DNA of 64,000 bases from Pseudomonas saxonica (GCF_007858365.1 NZ_VFIO01000007.1:62001-126000); one strand, 5' to 3'. Shown: positions 28,433 to 37,846, counted from the stretch's first letter. Translations and numbers: made by a program. Notes: generated from the sequence alone by a model not told the origin.

Positions 28433-28966
28433 ATGTGGTTGAGCTACCTGCGGTTGGTGTTGTTCACTTTGGGCTTGTTGATCGGCGTACAAGTGCCGGG
28501 GTTCATCAATGACTACGCCAATCGCGTCGAGGCTCACCTTATTGAAGCCCAGACCGGGCTGGCGGGTTTCCAGAACACCGCCAATCAGTTCTTCAAGGGC
28601 GACCTGCAAGCCCTGGTGGCGCATTATCAGGCCAGCGACGACCCGGTCTTTCGCAGCGATGCCAACAGCCTGAGCACCTTGCTGGACCGTCAGCGCCTGC
28701 TCGATGAGCAGTTCCAGGCCATGCAAGGTCCGTGGTACATGCGTGCCCTGCAAGTGGCCTATGCCGCCGACCCGGCTATTCGCGAAGAAACCTACAACAC
28801 GTACACCTATCAGGTACTGCTTTCTCCGGTGGCTATCGGCTGGGCAATGGCGGGTGCGCTGCTGTTCTCCTTCATTATTGAAGGCTTTGTGCGGCTGGTG
28901 GACTGGGTGGTGCTGGGGGGCAAACGTCAGCGCGAACGTATTGCCCGGCGTGAACGCTACAGCTAA
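28433..28966 (+). CDS. DUF2937 membrane protein
   Basis: 177-residue protein of the DUF2937 family (function unknown). An N-terminal helix (about 6-25), a periplasmic loop containing VEAHLIEAQTGLAGFQ, and a C-terminal helix (about 128-150) before a basic tail. It follows the amidotransferase by 12 bp. Confidence 0.82.
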   Translation: MWLSYLRLVLFTLGLLIGVQVPGFINDYANRVEAHLIEAQTGLAGFQNTANQFFKGDLQALVAHYQASDDPVFRSDANSLSTLLDRQRLLDEQFQAMQGPWYMRALQVAYAADPAIREETYNTYTYQVLLSPVAIGWAMAGALLFSFIIEGFVRLVDWVVLGGKRQRERIARRERYS

Positions 28967-29104
28967 GCCGCTGCCTTGGCTTAACATTTAAGCAATCAAC
29001 TTTTTCTTATGTCCGAGTCCGGCTTTTATTAGTTGGACGAAGGGCCTGTGCCTGTCGAAAAATGCTCGCCACCTACACTACAAAAAAACCACAGGAGCAT
29101 GACC

Positions 29105-29857
29105 GTGAGCCGCCTGTTATTGAATTGCGATATTGGTGAGAGTTTCGGTAGCTGGACCATGGGCCTGGATGCCGAGGTAATGCCGTTTATTGATTGCGCC
29201 AACATTGCCTGCGGCTTTCATGCGGGTGACCCGGGCATCATGCGCAACACCGTGGCGCTGGCACTGGCGCATAACGTCAAAATCGGTGCCCATCCGGCGT
29301 ATCAGGATCTGGCCGGTTTTGGTCGACGCTCAATGGCCTATTCGACGCAAGAGCTGCAAGACCTGCTGCACTATCAGATCGGTGCGCTGGACGGCATCTG
29401 CCGCGCTCAAGGCACCCGCGTCAGCTACGTCAAACCCCACGGGGCGATGTACAACGACATGATGGCCAACCCCGCGCAATTGCGAGCGGTGGTGCAAGCC
29501 GTGGCCGCCTACGATGGCAACTTGCCGCTGATGCTGATGGCCACACGGGACAACAGTGCAGCCCAAGCCATTGGCGATGAGTTCGGCGTGACCTTGTGGT
29601 TCGAAGCCTTTGCTGACCGTGCTTATGACAGTGCTGGTCGGCTTGTATCACGGCAACTGCCAGGTGCGGTGCATCACGACCCCGACGTTATCGTGCAACA
29701 GGCGCTGACCCTGGCAGCGGGCAAGCCGTTGCAAAGCAACGACGGCAGCGCCTTGTATTTACACGCCAATACCTTGTGCGTGCATGGCGACAACGCCAGT
29801 TCAGTGAACGCCGTACAGCGTATCCGTGAAGCCCTGAACCTGCAGGCTCAGGCATGA
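29105..29857 (+). CDS. pxpA: 5-oxoprolinase subunit PxpA (LamB/YcsF)
   Basis: 250-residue subunit of the ATP-dependent 5-oxoproline hydrolase that recycles pyroglutamate to glutamate. Motifs: LLNCDIGESFG, DCANIACGFHAGDP, IGAHPAYQD, VKPHGAMYND. GTG 29105 is chosen because AGGAG ends 7 bp before it; the ATG at 29099 is only 1 bp from that site. It overlaps pxpB by 4 bp. Confidence 0.92.
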   Translation: MSRLLLNCDIGESFGSWTMGLDAEVMPFIDCANIACGFHAGDPGIMRNTVALALAHNVKIGAHPAYQDLAGFGRRSMAYSTQELQDLLHYQIGALDGICRAQGTRVSYVKPHGAMYNDMMANPAQLRAVVQAVAAYDGNLPLMLMATRDNSAAQAIGDEFGVTLWFEAFADRAYDSAGRLVSRQLPGAVHHDPDVIVQQALTLAAGKPLQSNDGSALYLHANTLCVHGDNASSVNAVQRIREALNLQAQA

Positions 29858-30558
29858 AGGTGCGTATCGAAGTGGTGGCCATCGACGCCCTGATGGTGCG
29901 TTTGTTCGATGACATTGCCGAAACCAATATGCCGTGGATGCTCGCCGCCAGCGAACAGCTGCGCATTTGTTTTGCTGAGCACCTGACGGATCTGGTGCCG
30001 TCCTACACCACCTTGATGGTGCACTACGACGGGCTGGCGCTGACCCCGGCGCAAGCGCGCGAGCGGATTGCCCAAGCGCTGACAGACCTGCGCCCGCACA
30101 CTCAAAACAGTGGGCAGCGTCATCTGCTACCGGTGTGGTATGACTTGAGCGTTGGCCCTGAGCTGACCTTGTTAGCCCAACGCACGGGTGGATCGGTAAG
30201 TGAGGTCATTCGTCGTCATAGCGAGCATGAATATCAAGTGTTCGCGTTGGGTTTTGCCCCCGGTTTTGCCTTTATGGGTTTGGTCGAAGAAGCATTGGCC
30301 GCGCCCCGTCTAAATACACCGCGTAAACGGGTGGCCAAGGGCAGCGTTGGCATTGCGCAGCGTCAGACGGCGGCTTACCCGGCGCAGTCGCCGGGAGGCT
30401 GGAACCTGATCGGCCGCACCCCGAGTGCCTTGTTTGACCGGGATCGTGAGGGTTACAGCCTCCTGCGACCCGGCGATACCGTGCAGTTCGTGGCCGTTTC
30501 TCATGCAGAATTCATCCGCCTGGGCGGCGACGATACCCCTCAGGAGGCCTTGGCATGA
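29854..30558 (+). CDS. pxpB: 5-oxoprolinase subunit PxpB (KipI-like)
   Basis: 234-residue KipI-family subunit, with the second half resembling the biotin-dependent carboxylase fold: GFAPGFAFMGLV, TPRKRVAKGSVGIA, YPAQSPGGWNLIGRT. Start and stop overlap both neighbours by ATGA, giving a tight pxpABC operon. Confidence 0.93.
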   Translation: MKVRIEVVAIDALMVRLFDDIAETNMPWMLAASEQLRICFAEHLTDLVPSYTTLMVHYDGLALTPAQARERIAQALTDLRPHTQNSGQRHLLPVWYDLSVGPELTLLAQRTGGSVSEVIRRHSEHEYQVFALGFAPGFAFMGLVEEALAAPRLNTPRKRVAKGSVGIAQRQTAAYPAQSPGGWNLIGRTPSALFDRDREGYSLLRPGDTVQFVAVSHAEFIRLGGDDTPQEALA

Positions 30559-31484
30559 GCCGTTTATTGATTCAGGCCAGCAATCCGTTGTGCCAATTGC
30601 AGGACGCAGGGCGGTTTGGTGTCCGCCATCTGGGGGTGACGCAGGGCGGCGCGGCAGACTGGTTATCAATGGCCAGGGCCAATGGTCTGCTGGGTAACAC
30701 GCCTGGTGCTGCAGTGATTGAAATCACCCTCGGCGGATTGACCGTGGTGGCCCAGGACGATTGCACACTGGCACTGGCGGGCGCCGATTTAGCGGCGGCA
30801 ATAGACGGGCAACCGCTGAAACCCTGGCGCAGTTTTTCGATGAGCAAAGGCCAAACCTTGACCTTTACCCAGCCATTGACCGGGGCGAGGGCTTACCTGG
30901 CCGCGCCAGCCGGGTTTGCGGCGCCGCAGGTCTTGGGCAGCTGCGCAACGGTGGTGCGTGAACAGTTGGGTGGGCCGGACGGGTTGGGTCGAGCGCTGCT
31001 GGCCGGTGATGAGTTGAGCTACGACGGTGTGGCTGCGCCTTTGCGTGAGTTGGAAGTGCCAATGCAGCCTGTGTTCAGCGCCAATCCACGGCTTGACCTG
31101 GTCATGGGGGCGCAACTCGGTGCCTTCAGTGGCCAAAGTACCTTTGATGCGTTCAATCGCCCGTGGACGCTGGACAGTCGGGCAGACCGCATGGGCATTC
31201 GCTTGCTGGGACCTGCGTTGGTGTATCAGGGCGCGCCGATGATTTCGGAAGGCATCCCGTTAGGGGCGATTCAAGTACCGCCAGATGGCCAGCCGATTGT
31301 GTTGCTCAATGATCGCCAGACCATTGGCGGTTACCCGAGGCTGGGAGCTTTGACCCCGCTGGCGTTGGCGCGGCTGGCGCAGTGTTTGCCGGGAGAGCAG
31401 GTGTACTTGCGGCCTGTTACGCAGGAGGCGGCGCAGCGTCAGCATGTGGGGTATGTGCGGCAATTTGAAAGCCCCTCACCCTAA
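30555..31484 (+). CDS. pxpC: 5-oxoprolinase subunit PxpC (KipA-like)
   Basis: 309-residue KipA/urea amidolyase-like subunit: QDAGRFGVRHLGVTQGG and SDxxGxRL-type segment SRADRMGIRLLGP, then GAIQVPPDGQPIVLLNDRQTIGGYP. Its last codons (S-P-S-P-stop) come from the repeat starting at 31473, so the C-terminus has been set by that repeat. Cotranscribed with pxpAB. Confidence 0.92.
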   Translation: MSRLLIQASNPLCQLQDAGRFGVRHLGVTQGGAADWLSMARANGLLGNTPGAAVIEITLGGLTVVAQDDCTLALAGADLAAAIDGQPLKPWRSFSMSKGQTLTFTQPLTGARAYLAAPAGFAAPQVLGSCATVVREQLGGPDGLGRALLAGDELSYDGVAAPLRELEVPMQPVFSANPRLDLVMGAQLGAFSGQSTFDAFNRPWTLDSRADRMGIRLLGPALVYQGAPMISEGIPLGAIQVPPDGQPIVLLNDRQTIGGYPRLGALTPLALARLAQCLPGEQVYLRPVTQEAAQRQHVGYVRQFESPSP

Positions 31485-31578
31485 CCCTCTCCCAGAGGGA
31501 GAGGGGACTGACCGCACGCGGCTTTGTGCTCACCACTGATCAGTTCCCTCTCCCTTTGGGAGAGGGCTAGGGTGAGGG
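31473..31578. repeat. Inverted repeat pair (CCCTCACCCTA...GGGTGAGGG type)
   Basis: Outer arms at 31473-31493 and 31558-31578 are reverse complements with one mismatch (21 bp each). Each arm also forms its own small hairpin (CTCTCCC-AGA-GGGAGAG and CTCTCCC-TTT-GGGAGAG). It probably also ends transcription of the convergent pxpC and VWA genes. It supplies the stop codon of pxpC. Confidence 0.8.
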
Positions 31579-31594
31579 TCGCCAGCCCCCACGC

Positions 31595-32773
31595 TCATTT
31601 CGCCAAAAACCGCATGCCTTCTTCCAGCCCGTCGAGTGTCAGCGGGTACATGCGGTCTTCAATCAGATCCCTGACAATCCCTGTCGAAGCGGTGTAATGC
31701 CAGGTGTCTTTGGGATACGGATTGATCCAGATGAGCTTTTTGTATTTCTCCATAAAGCGCTGCATCCACTTGTAACCCGGCTCTTCATTCCAGTGTTCGA
31801 CACTGCCCCCCGCGTGGGTGATTTCATAAGGCCCCATGGACGCATCGCCGATGAAAATCACCTTGTAGTCAGCCCCATAGGTATTGAGCAGATCCTGGGT
31901 AGAAATACGCTCAACCTGTCGGCGCTGGTTGTTCTTCCATACCGATTCATAAATGAAGTTATGAAAGTAGTAATACTCCAAGTGCTTGAACTCGGTTTTG
32001 CAGGCCGAAAACAGCTCTTCGCAAATCTTCACGTGCGAATCCATCGAGCCGCCAATATCAAACAGCAACAACAGTTTGATGTTGTTACGGCGCTCGGGAC
32101 GCATCTGAATATTCAGCAAGCCACCATCGCGTGCCGTTTGGTCGATGGTGCCATCAATATCAAACTCTTCGGCTGCGCCCTGACGCGCAAACTTGCGCAA
32201 GCGTCGTAGCGCCACCTTGATATTGCGTGTGCCCAATTCAACCTGATCGTCGAGGTTCTTGTACTCGCGTTGCTCCCATACCTTGGCCGCCTTGCCCTGA
32301 CGCAGGCCGGCATCACCCACGCGAATGCCTTCAGGGTGGTAGCCGCCCGAGCCAAATGGGCTGGTGCCGCCGGTGCCGATCCATTTGTTGCCACCGGCAT
32401 GGCGTTCCTTTTGCTCTTCAAGGCGCTGCTTGAAGGCTTCGATCAGCTTGTCCAGCCCACCCAGCGTCTGGAGTTGAGCGCGATCCTCATCGCTTAATGA
32501 TCGCTCGAACTCCTTGCGCAGCCAGTCTTCTGGGATCAATGCTTCAAGATGCTCATTGAGGTTTTGCAAACCGTTGAAATACGCACCAAACGCACGGTCG
32601 AACTTGTCGAAATGGCGCTCGTCCTTCACCAGAATCGTGCGCGCCAGATAATAAAACTCATCCATGTCGGCGAAGGTCACACGGTTTTTCAATGCGTTGA
32701 TCAAGTCCAACAGTTCGCGCACTGAAACCGGCACTTTGGCCGCCCGCATTTCATTGAACAGATTAAGCAACAT
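31595..32773 (-). CDS. VWA-domain protein, CoxE-like
   Basis: 392-residue protein with a C-terminal von Willebrand A domain. The MIDAS motif reads D-I-G-G-S rather than the canonical DxSxS (first Ser is Gly). The N-terminal part (MRAAKVPVSVRELLDLINAL) is typical of VWA partners of MoxR ATPases. It lies 21 bp after the MoxR gene and is probably part of one chaperone pair; the client is unknown. Confidence 0.88.
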   Translation of the reverse strand: MLLNLFNEMRAAKVPVSVRELLDLINALKNRVTFADMDEFYYLARTILVKDERHFDKFDRAFGAYFNGLQNLNEHLEALIPEDWLRKEFERSLSDEDRAQLQTLGGLDKLIEAFKQRLEEQKERHAGGNKWIGTGGTSPFGSGGYHPEGIRVGDAGLRQGKAAKVWEQREYKNLDDQVELGTRNIKVALRRLRKFARQGAAEEFDIDGTIDQTARDGGLLNIQMRPERRNNIKLLLLFDIGGSMDSHVKICEELFSACKTEFKHLEYYYFHNFIYESVWKNNQRRQVERISTQDLLNTYGADYKVIFIGDASMGPYEITHAGGSVEHWNEEPGYKWMQRFMEKYKKLIWINPYPKDTWHYTASTGIVRDLIEDRMYPLTLDGLEEGMRFLAK

Positions 32774-32794
32774 GCTTATCGCCTTCTCGAAAAA

Positions 32795-33640
32795 TCAGCG
32801 ATTGCCGCGACGGCTCATAAAGGCCAGACGTTCAAGCAACTGCACGTCCTGCTCGTTTTTCACCAGAGCACCCGCCAGTGGTGGAATGGCTTTGGTGGGG
32901 TCACGTTCGCGCAATACCGCTTCGCCGATATTGTCGGCCATCAGCAGTTTCAACCAGTCCACCAGCTCGGAAGTTGAAGGTTTTTTCTTGAGGCCAGGCA
33001 CTTTGCGCACATCGAAGAACACGTCCAGCGCTTCACTGACCAAATCTTTTTTGATGTTTGGAAAGTGCACATCAACAATTTTCTGCAGCGTGACGCGATC
33101 CGGAAAGTTGATGTAATGGAAGAAACAGCGGCGCAGAAAAGCGTCCGGCAATTCCTTTTCATTGTTCGACGTAATGATGATGATCGGACGGACTTTGGCC
33201 TTGATGGTTTCGTCAGTCTCGTAAACGTAGAACTCCATCTTGTCGAGTTCTTGCAGCAGGTCGTTCGGGAATTCAATGTCGGCCTTGTCGATTTCATCGA
33301 TCAGCAAAATCACCCGCTCATCAGCTTCGAAAGCCTCCCAGAGCTTGCCTTTCTTCAGGTAATTACGCACATCGTGGACTTTATCGACGCCCAGTTGTGA
33401 ATCACGCAGGCGGCTTACCGCGTCGTACTCATACAAGCCTTGATGCGCTTTGGTGGTGGACTTGATGTGCCAGGTGATCAACTTGCAGCCAAAGGATTCG
33501 GCCAATTGTTCGGCCAGCATGGTTTTGCCGGTGCCCGGCTCACCCTTGACCAGCAATGGGCGTTCAAGGGTAATGGCCGCGTTGACCGCCAGTTTCAGGT
33601 CGTCGGTGGCGACATAGGCGCGGGTGCCTTCAAACTTCAT
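32795..33640 (-). CDS. MoxR-family AAA+ ATPase
   Basis: 281-residue AAA+ ATPase. Walker A GEPGTGKTM, Walker B ILLIDEIDKAD, sensor 1 IITSNNEKELPDAFLRRC with an arginine finger. The short stand-alone MoxR architecture next to a VWA gene is typical of metal insertion or maturation pairs. No client gene is adjacent. Confidence 0.92.
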   Translation of the reverse strand: MKFEGTRAYVATDDLKLAVNAAITLERPLLVKGEPGTGKTMLAEQLAESFGCKLITWHIKSTTKAHQGLYEYDAVSRLRDSQLGVDKVHDVRNYLKKGKLWEAFEADERVILLIDEIDKADIEFPNDLLQELDKMEFYVYETDETIKAKVRPIIIITSNNEKELPDAFLRRCFFHYINFPDRVTLQKIVDVHFPNIKKDLVSEALDVFFDVRKVPGLKKKPSTSELVDWLKLLMADNIGEAVLRERDPTKAIPPLAGALVKNEQDVQLLERLAFMSRRGNR

Positions 33641-33778
33641 CGGTAAATCCTCAAGCCATGGCCCGTGGCCTGCGAGGGCAGGGCGGGAGAAAAAGTATGT
33701 CCGACTATAACGCGACGCGCCGCAGGCTGGGAACGTAAGCGCTTTATTCAGATTATGAATGGATCGTCACGAACTGAC

Positions 33779-34855
33779 TCACTCTGACTTGGGCGCGGGT
33801 TGTTCATAACGGGCATTGAATGCCTGGACAAACCCATTGCGCAAAATCTGCAAGAACGCCTGAAACCCACTGATGTCTTGGCGATGCACACTGCCGCTCA
33901 GTTCGACCCGAGTCGCGAACTGGTTTTTAGGCTGGTTTTTCAGCACCGTCTCGGTGCCGCCCACCACGGCCTCCCAGATAGAACGAAAGAACCCCTTGTC
34001 TTTGTTCTCGACATCCTGCTGCCAGTTGAACACTTCCACGTTGCGTAACAGCGGTTTGATATAGCCCTTTAAACGCCCTTTATCGGCTTGAGCTTCAATC
34101 ACCAAGTCGCCATTGCCGGCATTAAAGTCAAATTTGCCGTAGGCCGAAGCGAAGCTGTTAAAGCGTTTTAATTCAATATTCGTGGCGCGCAGGCGAAACT
34201 CAAAGTTTTCAAAGTTGCTCAGCGGGTCGAAGGTCGCGCTGACTTCCATGGGGGCCTGTCCCAGTAACAGGGCTTTGCCCTCCAGGCGCGCATCGCGCTT
34301 GCCTTCGACGTCCACCACGTTGGTTAAATTGAACACGCTGGCATTAATGTCAGTGGCGCTCAGGTTAACGGGCGGTTTGGAATTGAAGTTGCGAAAGGTG
34401 ACTTGCCCGTCTTGGATGCGCACCTCGTTGAGGGTGATGGGCAGTAATTTGCGTAATTGTTCGCGCCAGTCGGTGCCTTCACCCGTTTGCGTGGCAGATT
34501 TATTAACGCCGCCATCGACAAAATTAATGTGCGGCCTGACAAACACGGCCTCGGCGACCACTGCGCGGTCGTACCAGAGTGAGTGCCAACTGACCGCCAG
34601 CTCAAGCGTCGGAATTTGGACGAAAGGCACGGGAACCTTGCCTGACACCTTGACGATTTCCAGGTCATTGATCCGATAGGCACCGCGCCACAAGGCTAGA
34701 TCCACGTCATGGACATGCCCGCTATAGTCACCCATATGCGCCAGTTTGTCGTTCAAGTAGTTGCGCACCACATAGGGCAGGGCGATGTGAGCCACCACCA
34801 GCAGTACCACCAACACACCTACCGTACACAATGGCCATCTGTATCGCGCTTTCAT
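33779..34855 (-). CDS. DUF748 domain protein (AsmA-like, membrane anchored)
   Basis: 358-residue protein with an N-terminal membrane helix (about 7-27) and a large periplasmic beta-rich region of DUF748/AsmA type. The start at 34853-34855 (MKARYRWPL) has GGAGG at 8 bp; 50 upstream codons in frame lie in the cysK promoter region and are discarded. It is divergent from cysK (120 bp apart). Possible role in envelope lipid transport is inference only. Confidence 0.82.
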   Translation of the reverse strand: MKARYRWPLCTVGVLVVLLVVAHIALPYVVRNYLNDKLAHMGDYSGHVHDVDLALWRGAYRINDLEIVKVSGKVPVPFVQIPTLELAVSWHSLWYDRAVVAEAVFVRPHINFVDGGVNKSATQTGEGTDWREQLRKLLPITLNEVRIQDGQVTFRNFNSKPPVNLSATDINASVFNLTNVVDVEGKRDARLEGKALLLGQAPMEVSATFDPLSNFENFEFRLRATNIELKRFNSFASAYGKFDFNAGNGDLVIEAQADKGRLKGYIKPLLRNVEVFNWQQDVENKDKGFFRSIWEAVVGGTETVLKNQPKNQFATRVELSGSVHRQDISGFQAFLQILRNGFVQAFNARYEQPAPKSE

Positions 34856-34975
34856 GATCTTGCCTCCCTCAGTACAAAATGGACTGCACTGCGCGCCAGA
34901 CGTTCGCATGACTGGACGCCTGAGAACACGAAGCCTACCCTGAGGCCTTTCCAGAAGGTGCATAAGGATCCCGTC

Positions 34976-35950
34976 ATGAGCCGCATTTTTGCAGATAACG
35001 CCCAATCCATCGGAAACACGCCTTTAGTCCAGATCAACAGCATCGCGCCCCGTGGCGTGACCATCCTGGCCAAGATAGAAGGGCGCAACCCCGGCTATTC
35101 GGTGAAATGCCGCATTGGCGCCAATATGATCTGGGACGCAGAAAGCCGGGGTGTGCTCAAGCCGGGTATGACCATCATTGAACCGACGTCGGGTAACACG
35201 GGCATTGGCCTGGCCTTTGTCGCGGCGGCGCGCGGTTACAAGTTGATGCTGACCATGCCGTCATCGATGAGCCTTGAACGACGCAAAGTGCTCAAGGCGT
35301 TAGGAGCTGAACTGGTACTGACCGAGCCGGCCAAAGGCATGAAAGGGGCGATCGACAAGGCGGCTGAAATTCAGGCCACTGACCCGGACAACTTCTTTAT
35401 GCCCCAACAGTTCGAAAACCCTGCCAACCCGGCCATTCACGAAAAGACCACCGGCCCGGAAATCTGGAACGACACCGACGGCAGCGTGGACGTGCTGGTA
35501 TCGGGCGTGGGCACGGGTGGCACCATCACTGGCATTTCGCGCTACATCAAACACACCCAGGGCAAGCCGATTTTGTCAGTCGCGGTAGAACCCATTACCT
35601 CGCCGGTTATTACCCAGGCGCTGGCGGGAGAAGAAATCAAACCGTCGCCGCACAAAATCCAGGGCATTGGTGCCGGTTTCGTACCGAAAAACCTCGACCT
35701 GTCGATTGTCGACAAAGTGGAACTGGTCAGCGATGACGAATCCAAAGCGATGGCCCTGCGCTTGATGCATGAAGAAGGCATTCTGTGCGGCATCTCGTGC
35801 GGAGCGGCGATGGCCGCAGCGGTGCGCCTGGCCGAGACCCCGGAAATGCAAGGCAAGACCATTGTTGTGATCCTCCCTGACTCGGGTGAGCGCTACCTGT
35901 CGAGCTTCCTGTTTAGCGACATCTTCAGCGAGCAAGAATTGCATCAGTAA
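34976..35950 (+). CDS. cysK: Cysteine synthase A
   Basis: 324-residue O-acetylserine sulfhydrylase, making cysteine from O-acetylserine and sulfide. The PLP lysine is Lys44 in NPGYSVKCRIG; TSGNTG, GVGTGGTITG (phosphate cup) and SCGAA are present. ATG 34976 is used, preceded by AAGGA at 8 bp; a long open frame upstream is spurious. A strong hairpin follows at 35961-35985. Confidence 0.96.
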   Translation: MSRIFADNAQSIGNTPLVQINSIAPRGVTILAKIEGRNPGYSVKCRIGANMIWDAESRGVLKPGMTIIEPTSGNTGIGLAFVAAARGYKLMLTMPSSMSLERRKVLKALGAELVLTEPAKGMKGAIDKAAEIQATDPDNFFMPQQFENPANPAIHEKTTGPEIWNDTDGSVDVLVSGVGTGGTITGISRYIKHTQGKPILSVAVEPITSPVITQALAGEEIKPSPHKIQGIGAGFVPKNLDLSIVDKVELVSDDESKAMALRLMHEEGILCGISCGAAMAAAVRLAETPEMQGKTIVVILPDSGERYLSSFLFSDIFSEQELHQ

Positions 35951-35960
35951 ATCGATGCCT

Positions 35961-35985
35961 GGTAGCCGCTGCAACAGCGGCTACC
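35961..35985 (+). terminator. Hairpin terminator after cysK
   Basis: Perfect 11-bp stem GGTAGCCGCTG / CAGCGGCTACC with a 3-base loop, 10 bp after the cysK stop, followed by CTTTATT. The arms resemble the REP head sequence. Confidence 0.75.
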
Positions 35986-36175
35986 CTTTATTGCCTGACT
36001 CAAATCAAACAGCGTCCCCTTACGCTTATGCATAATTAATCGTTTATTACCTGTTCCTTAACACTGAATGATGGAAGACGCGGGTTTTGTCCTACGCCGG
36101 TAATGTTTATCATGACCGGCTGCCACGCTGCGTGACCGACCCGCTGCAGGTTGCCTATTTTCGAGGAGTTGTTGC

Positions 36176-37114
36176 ATGACCTTATCCTTCGCCATCAAGG
36201 CAGGGCTGATACTGCTGTTTGTTGCCAGCATCCTATACGTGCATTTGCGCGGTAAAGCGCGTTTGCCCGTGCTGCGTCAGTTCGTCAACCACTCCGCGTT
36301 CTTTGCGCCGTACAACGCCTTGATGTACCTGTTTTCTGCTGTGCCGTCCAAGCCTTACCTGGACCGCAGCAAGTTCCCCGAGCTGGATGTGCTCAAGAAC
36401 AACTGGCAGGTCATTCGTGAAGAAGCCATGCACCTGTTCGACGAAGGCTACATTCGCGCGGCGGAAAAAAACAACGACGCTGGATTCGGTTCGTTCTTCA
36501 AAAAAGGCTGGAAGCGTTTTTACCTCAAGTGGTACGACAAGCCGCTGCCATCGGCCGAATTGCTGTGCCCTAAAACAGTTGAACTGGTCAACAGCATCCC
36601 GAACGTCAAGGGAGCGATGTTTGCCCTGTTACCGGGTGGCAGCCACCTCAACCCACACCGCGACCCGTTTGCTGGTTCGTTGCGTTACCACCTTGGGCTG
36701 ACCACGCCCAACTCCGATGCGTGCCGCATCTTTGTTGACGGAGAAGAATACAGCTGGCGCGATGGCGAAGACGTCATGTTCGATGAGACCTACGTTCACT
36801 GGGTCAAAAACGAAACCGACATTACCCGCGTCATCCTGTTCTGTGACATTGAGCGGCCCTTGACCAGCCGCCTGATGACCCGCATCAACCGCTGGGTCAG
36901 TGCTCAACTGGGCAAAGCGACTGCACCGCAAAACACCGACGATGAGCGTGTAGGCGGTATCAACAAAGCCTATGCCTGGAGCAAAACCTTCAGTGACCGG
37001 TTCAGTGGTGTGGTTAAACAGTGGAAGCGCCGTCATCCCAAGCTATACCGAGTAGCCCGCCCGGTATTGGCGGTTATCGTGCTGGTGCTATTGGTGCGTT
37101 GGTTGTTTGGATAA
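36176..37114 (+). CDS. lpxO: LpxO-like aspartyl/asparaginyl beta-hydroxylase (lipid A hydroxylase)
   Basis: 312-residue Fe(II)/2-oxoglutarate dioxygenase. It has an N-terminal helix (about 7-22) and a C-terminal helix (about 293-310). Iron ligands: H161-R-D163 in NPHRDPFAG and H208 in ETYVHWVKNETD. The family hydroxylates the secondary acyl chain of lipid A at the inner membrane. AGGAG precedes the start by 8 bp. P. fluorescens relatives often have several paralogues, so lpxO1/lpxO2 cannot be told apart. Confidence 0.85.
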   Translation: MTLSFAIKAGLILLFVASILYVHLRGKARLPVLRQFVNHSAFFAPYNALMYLFSAVPSKPYLDRSKFPELDVLKNNWQVIREEAMHLFDEGYIRAAEKNNDAGFGSFFKKGWKRFYLKWYDKPLPSAELLCPKTVELVNSIPNVKGAMFALLPGGSHLNPHRDPFAGSLRYHLGLTTPNSDACRIFVDGEEYSWRDGEDVMFDETYVHWVKNETDITRVILFCDIERPLTSRLMTRINRWVSAQLGKATAPQNTDDERVGGINKAYAWSKTFSDRFSGVVKQWKRRHPKLYRVARPVLAVIVLVLLVRWLFG

Positions 37115-37124
37115 TTAACAGCAA

Positions 37125-37170
<46 letters not shown>

Positions 37171-37190
37171 CGTAGATCTTGATCTTGATC

Positions 37191-37807
37191 TGGCTTTTGA
37201 TCTTGATCTGCCGCCCCGTCGGGAGGCCGAGTGTAGGTTTCGCGGAGTGGGTCGACCGGCATGGATGCCGGGAGAGCTGCGATCGGGCCAAGGATGGCCC
37301 GTCGCAGCGTGCCCACGGAGCGGGACCGGAGTGAGGGACACCTGAGCGAAGCGAGGGCCGTACGCAGGGGCAAGGCCTTTTTGCTTACTTTTGTGGCTGT
37401 TTGACAAAAGTGAGCCGCCGTAAGGGCGGAACCCGTAGAAAGTCTTAATACATCCAATGGATATGTACGCAGGCCAATTAAAAGCTTCGAGTACATATCC
37501 ATTACATGCTTTTAACTGCAATAAAGGTTTCGCCCTTACGGCGAGGCACTTTTGTCAAACAGCCACAAAAGTACCCAAAAAGTCCTTGCCCTACCATACG
37601 GCCGAGCTCGCCTAGGCTCGCCCGGTGCCAGAACGAAGGCACTGTTATGGGGGCCCGCCGCGACGGGCCATCCTTGGCCCGATCGCGGCTGGCTCGGCGT
37701 CATGCCTCGCCACCCCCCATAACAGCACCTGCGTTCAGCCTCCTGTGATGGGCCCCAGCGTCGTTCCCACTGTTTCGGTGGCGGCAGTGAAATTGTTTTA
37801 GAAGCTA
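37191..37807. repeat. 0.6-kb near-palindromic repeat, copy A
   Basis: Direct repeat of the block at 43158-43767. It contains nested inverted repeats: a perfect 27-bp pair at 37279-37305 / 37660-37686, a 48-bp pair with 4 mismatches at 37386-37433 / 37526-37573, and a perfect 13-bp pair at 37456-37468 / 37491-37503. Small frames inside it show no conserved coding signal. No transposase or target-site duplication is visible. Confidence 0.88.
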
Positions 37808-37835
37808 GAAGCTAGAGGCTAGAGGCTAGAGGCTT
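37801..37835. repeat. Heptanucleotide repeat (GARGCTA)5
   Basis: Five tandem 7-mers (GAAGCTA twice, GAGGCTA twice, then GAGGCTT) at the right end of repeat copy A, ending 11 bp before the eamA stop. In copy B the corresponding end has a single GAAGCTA. Confidence 0.85.
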
Positions 37836-37846
37836 GCCGCCAGACT

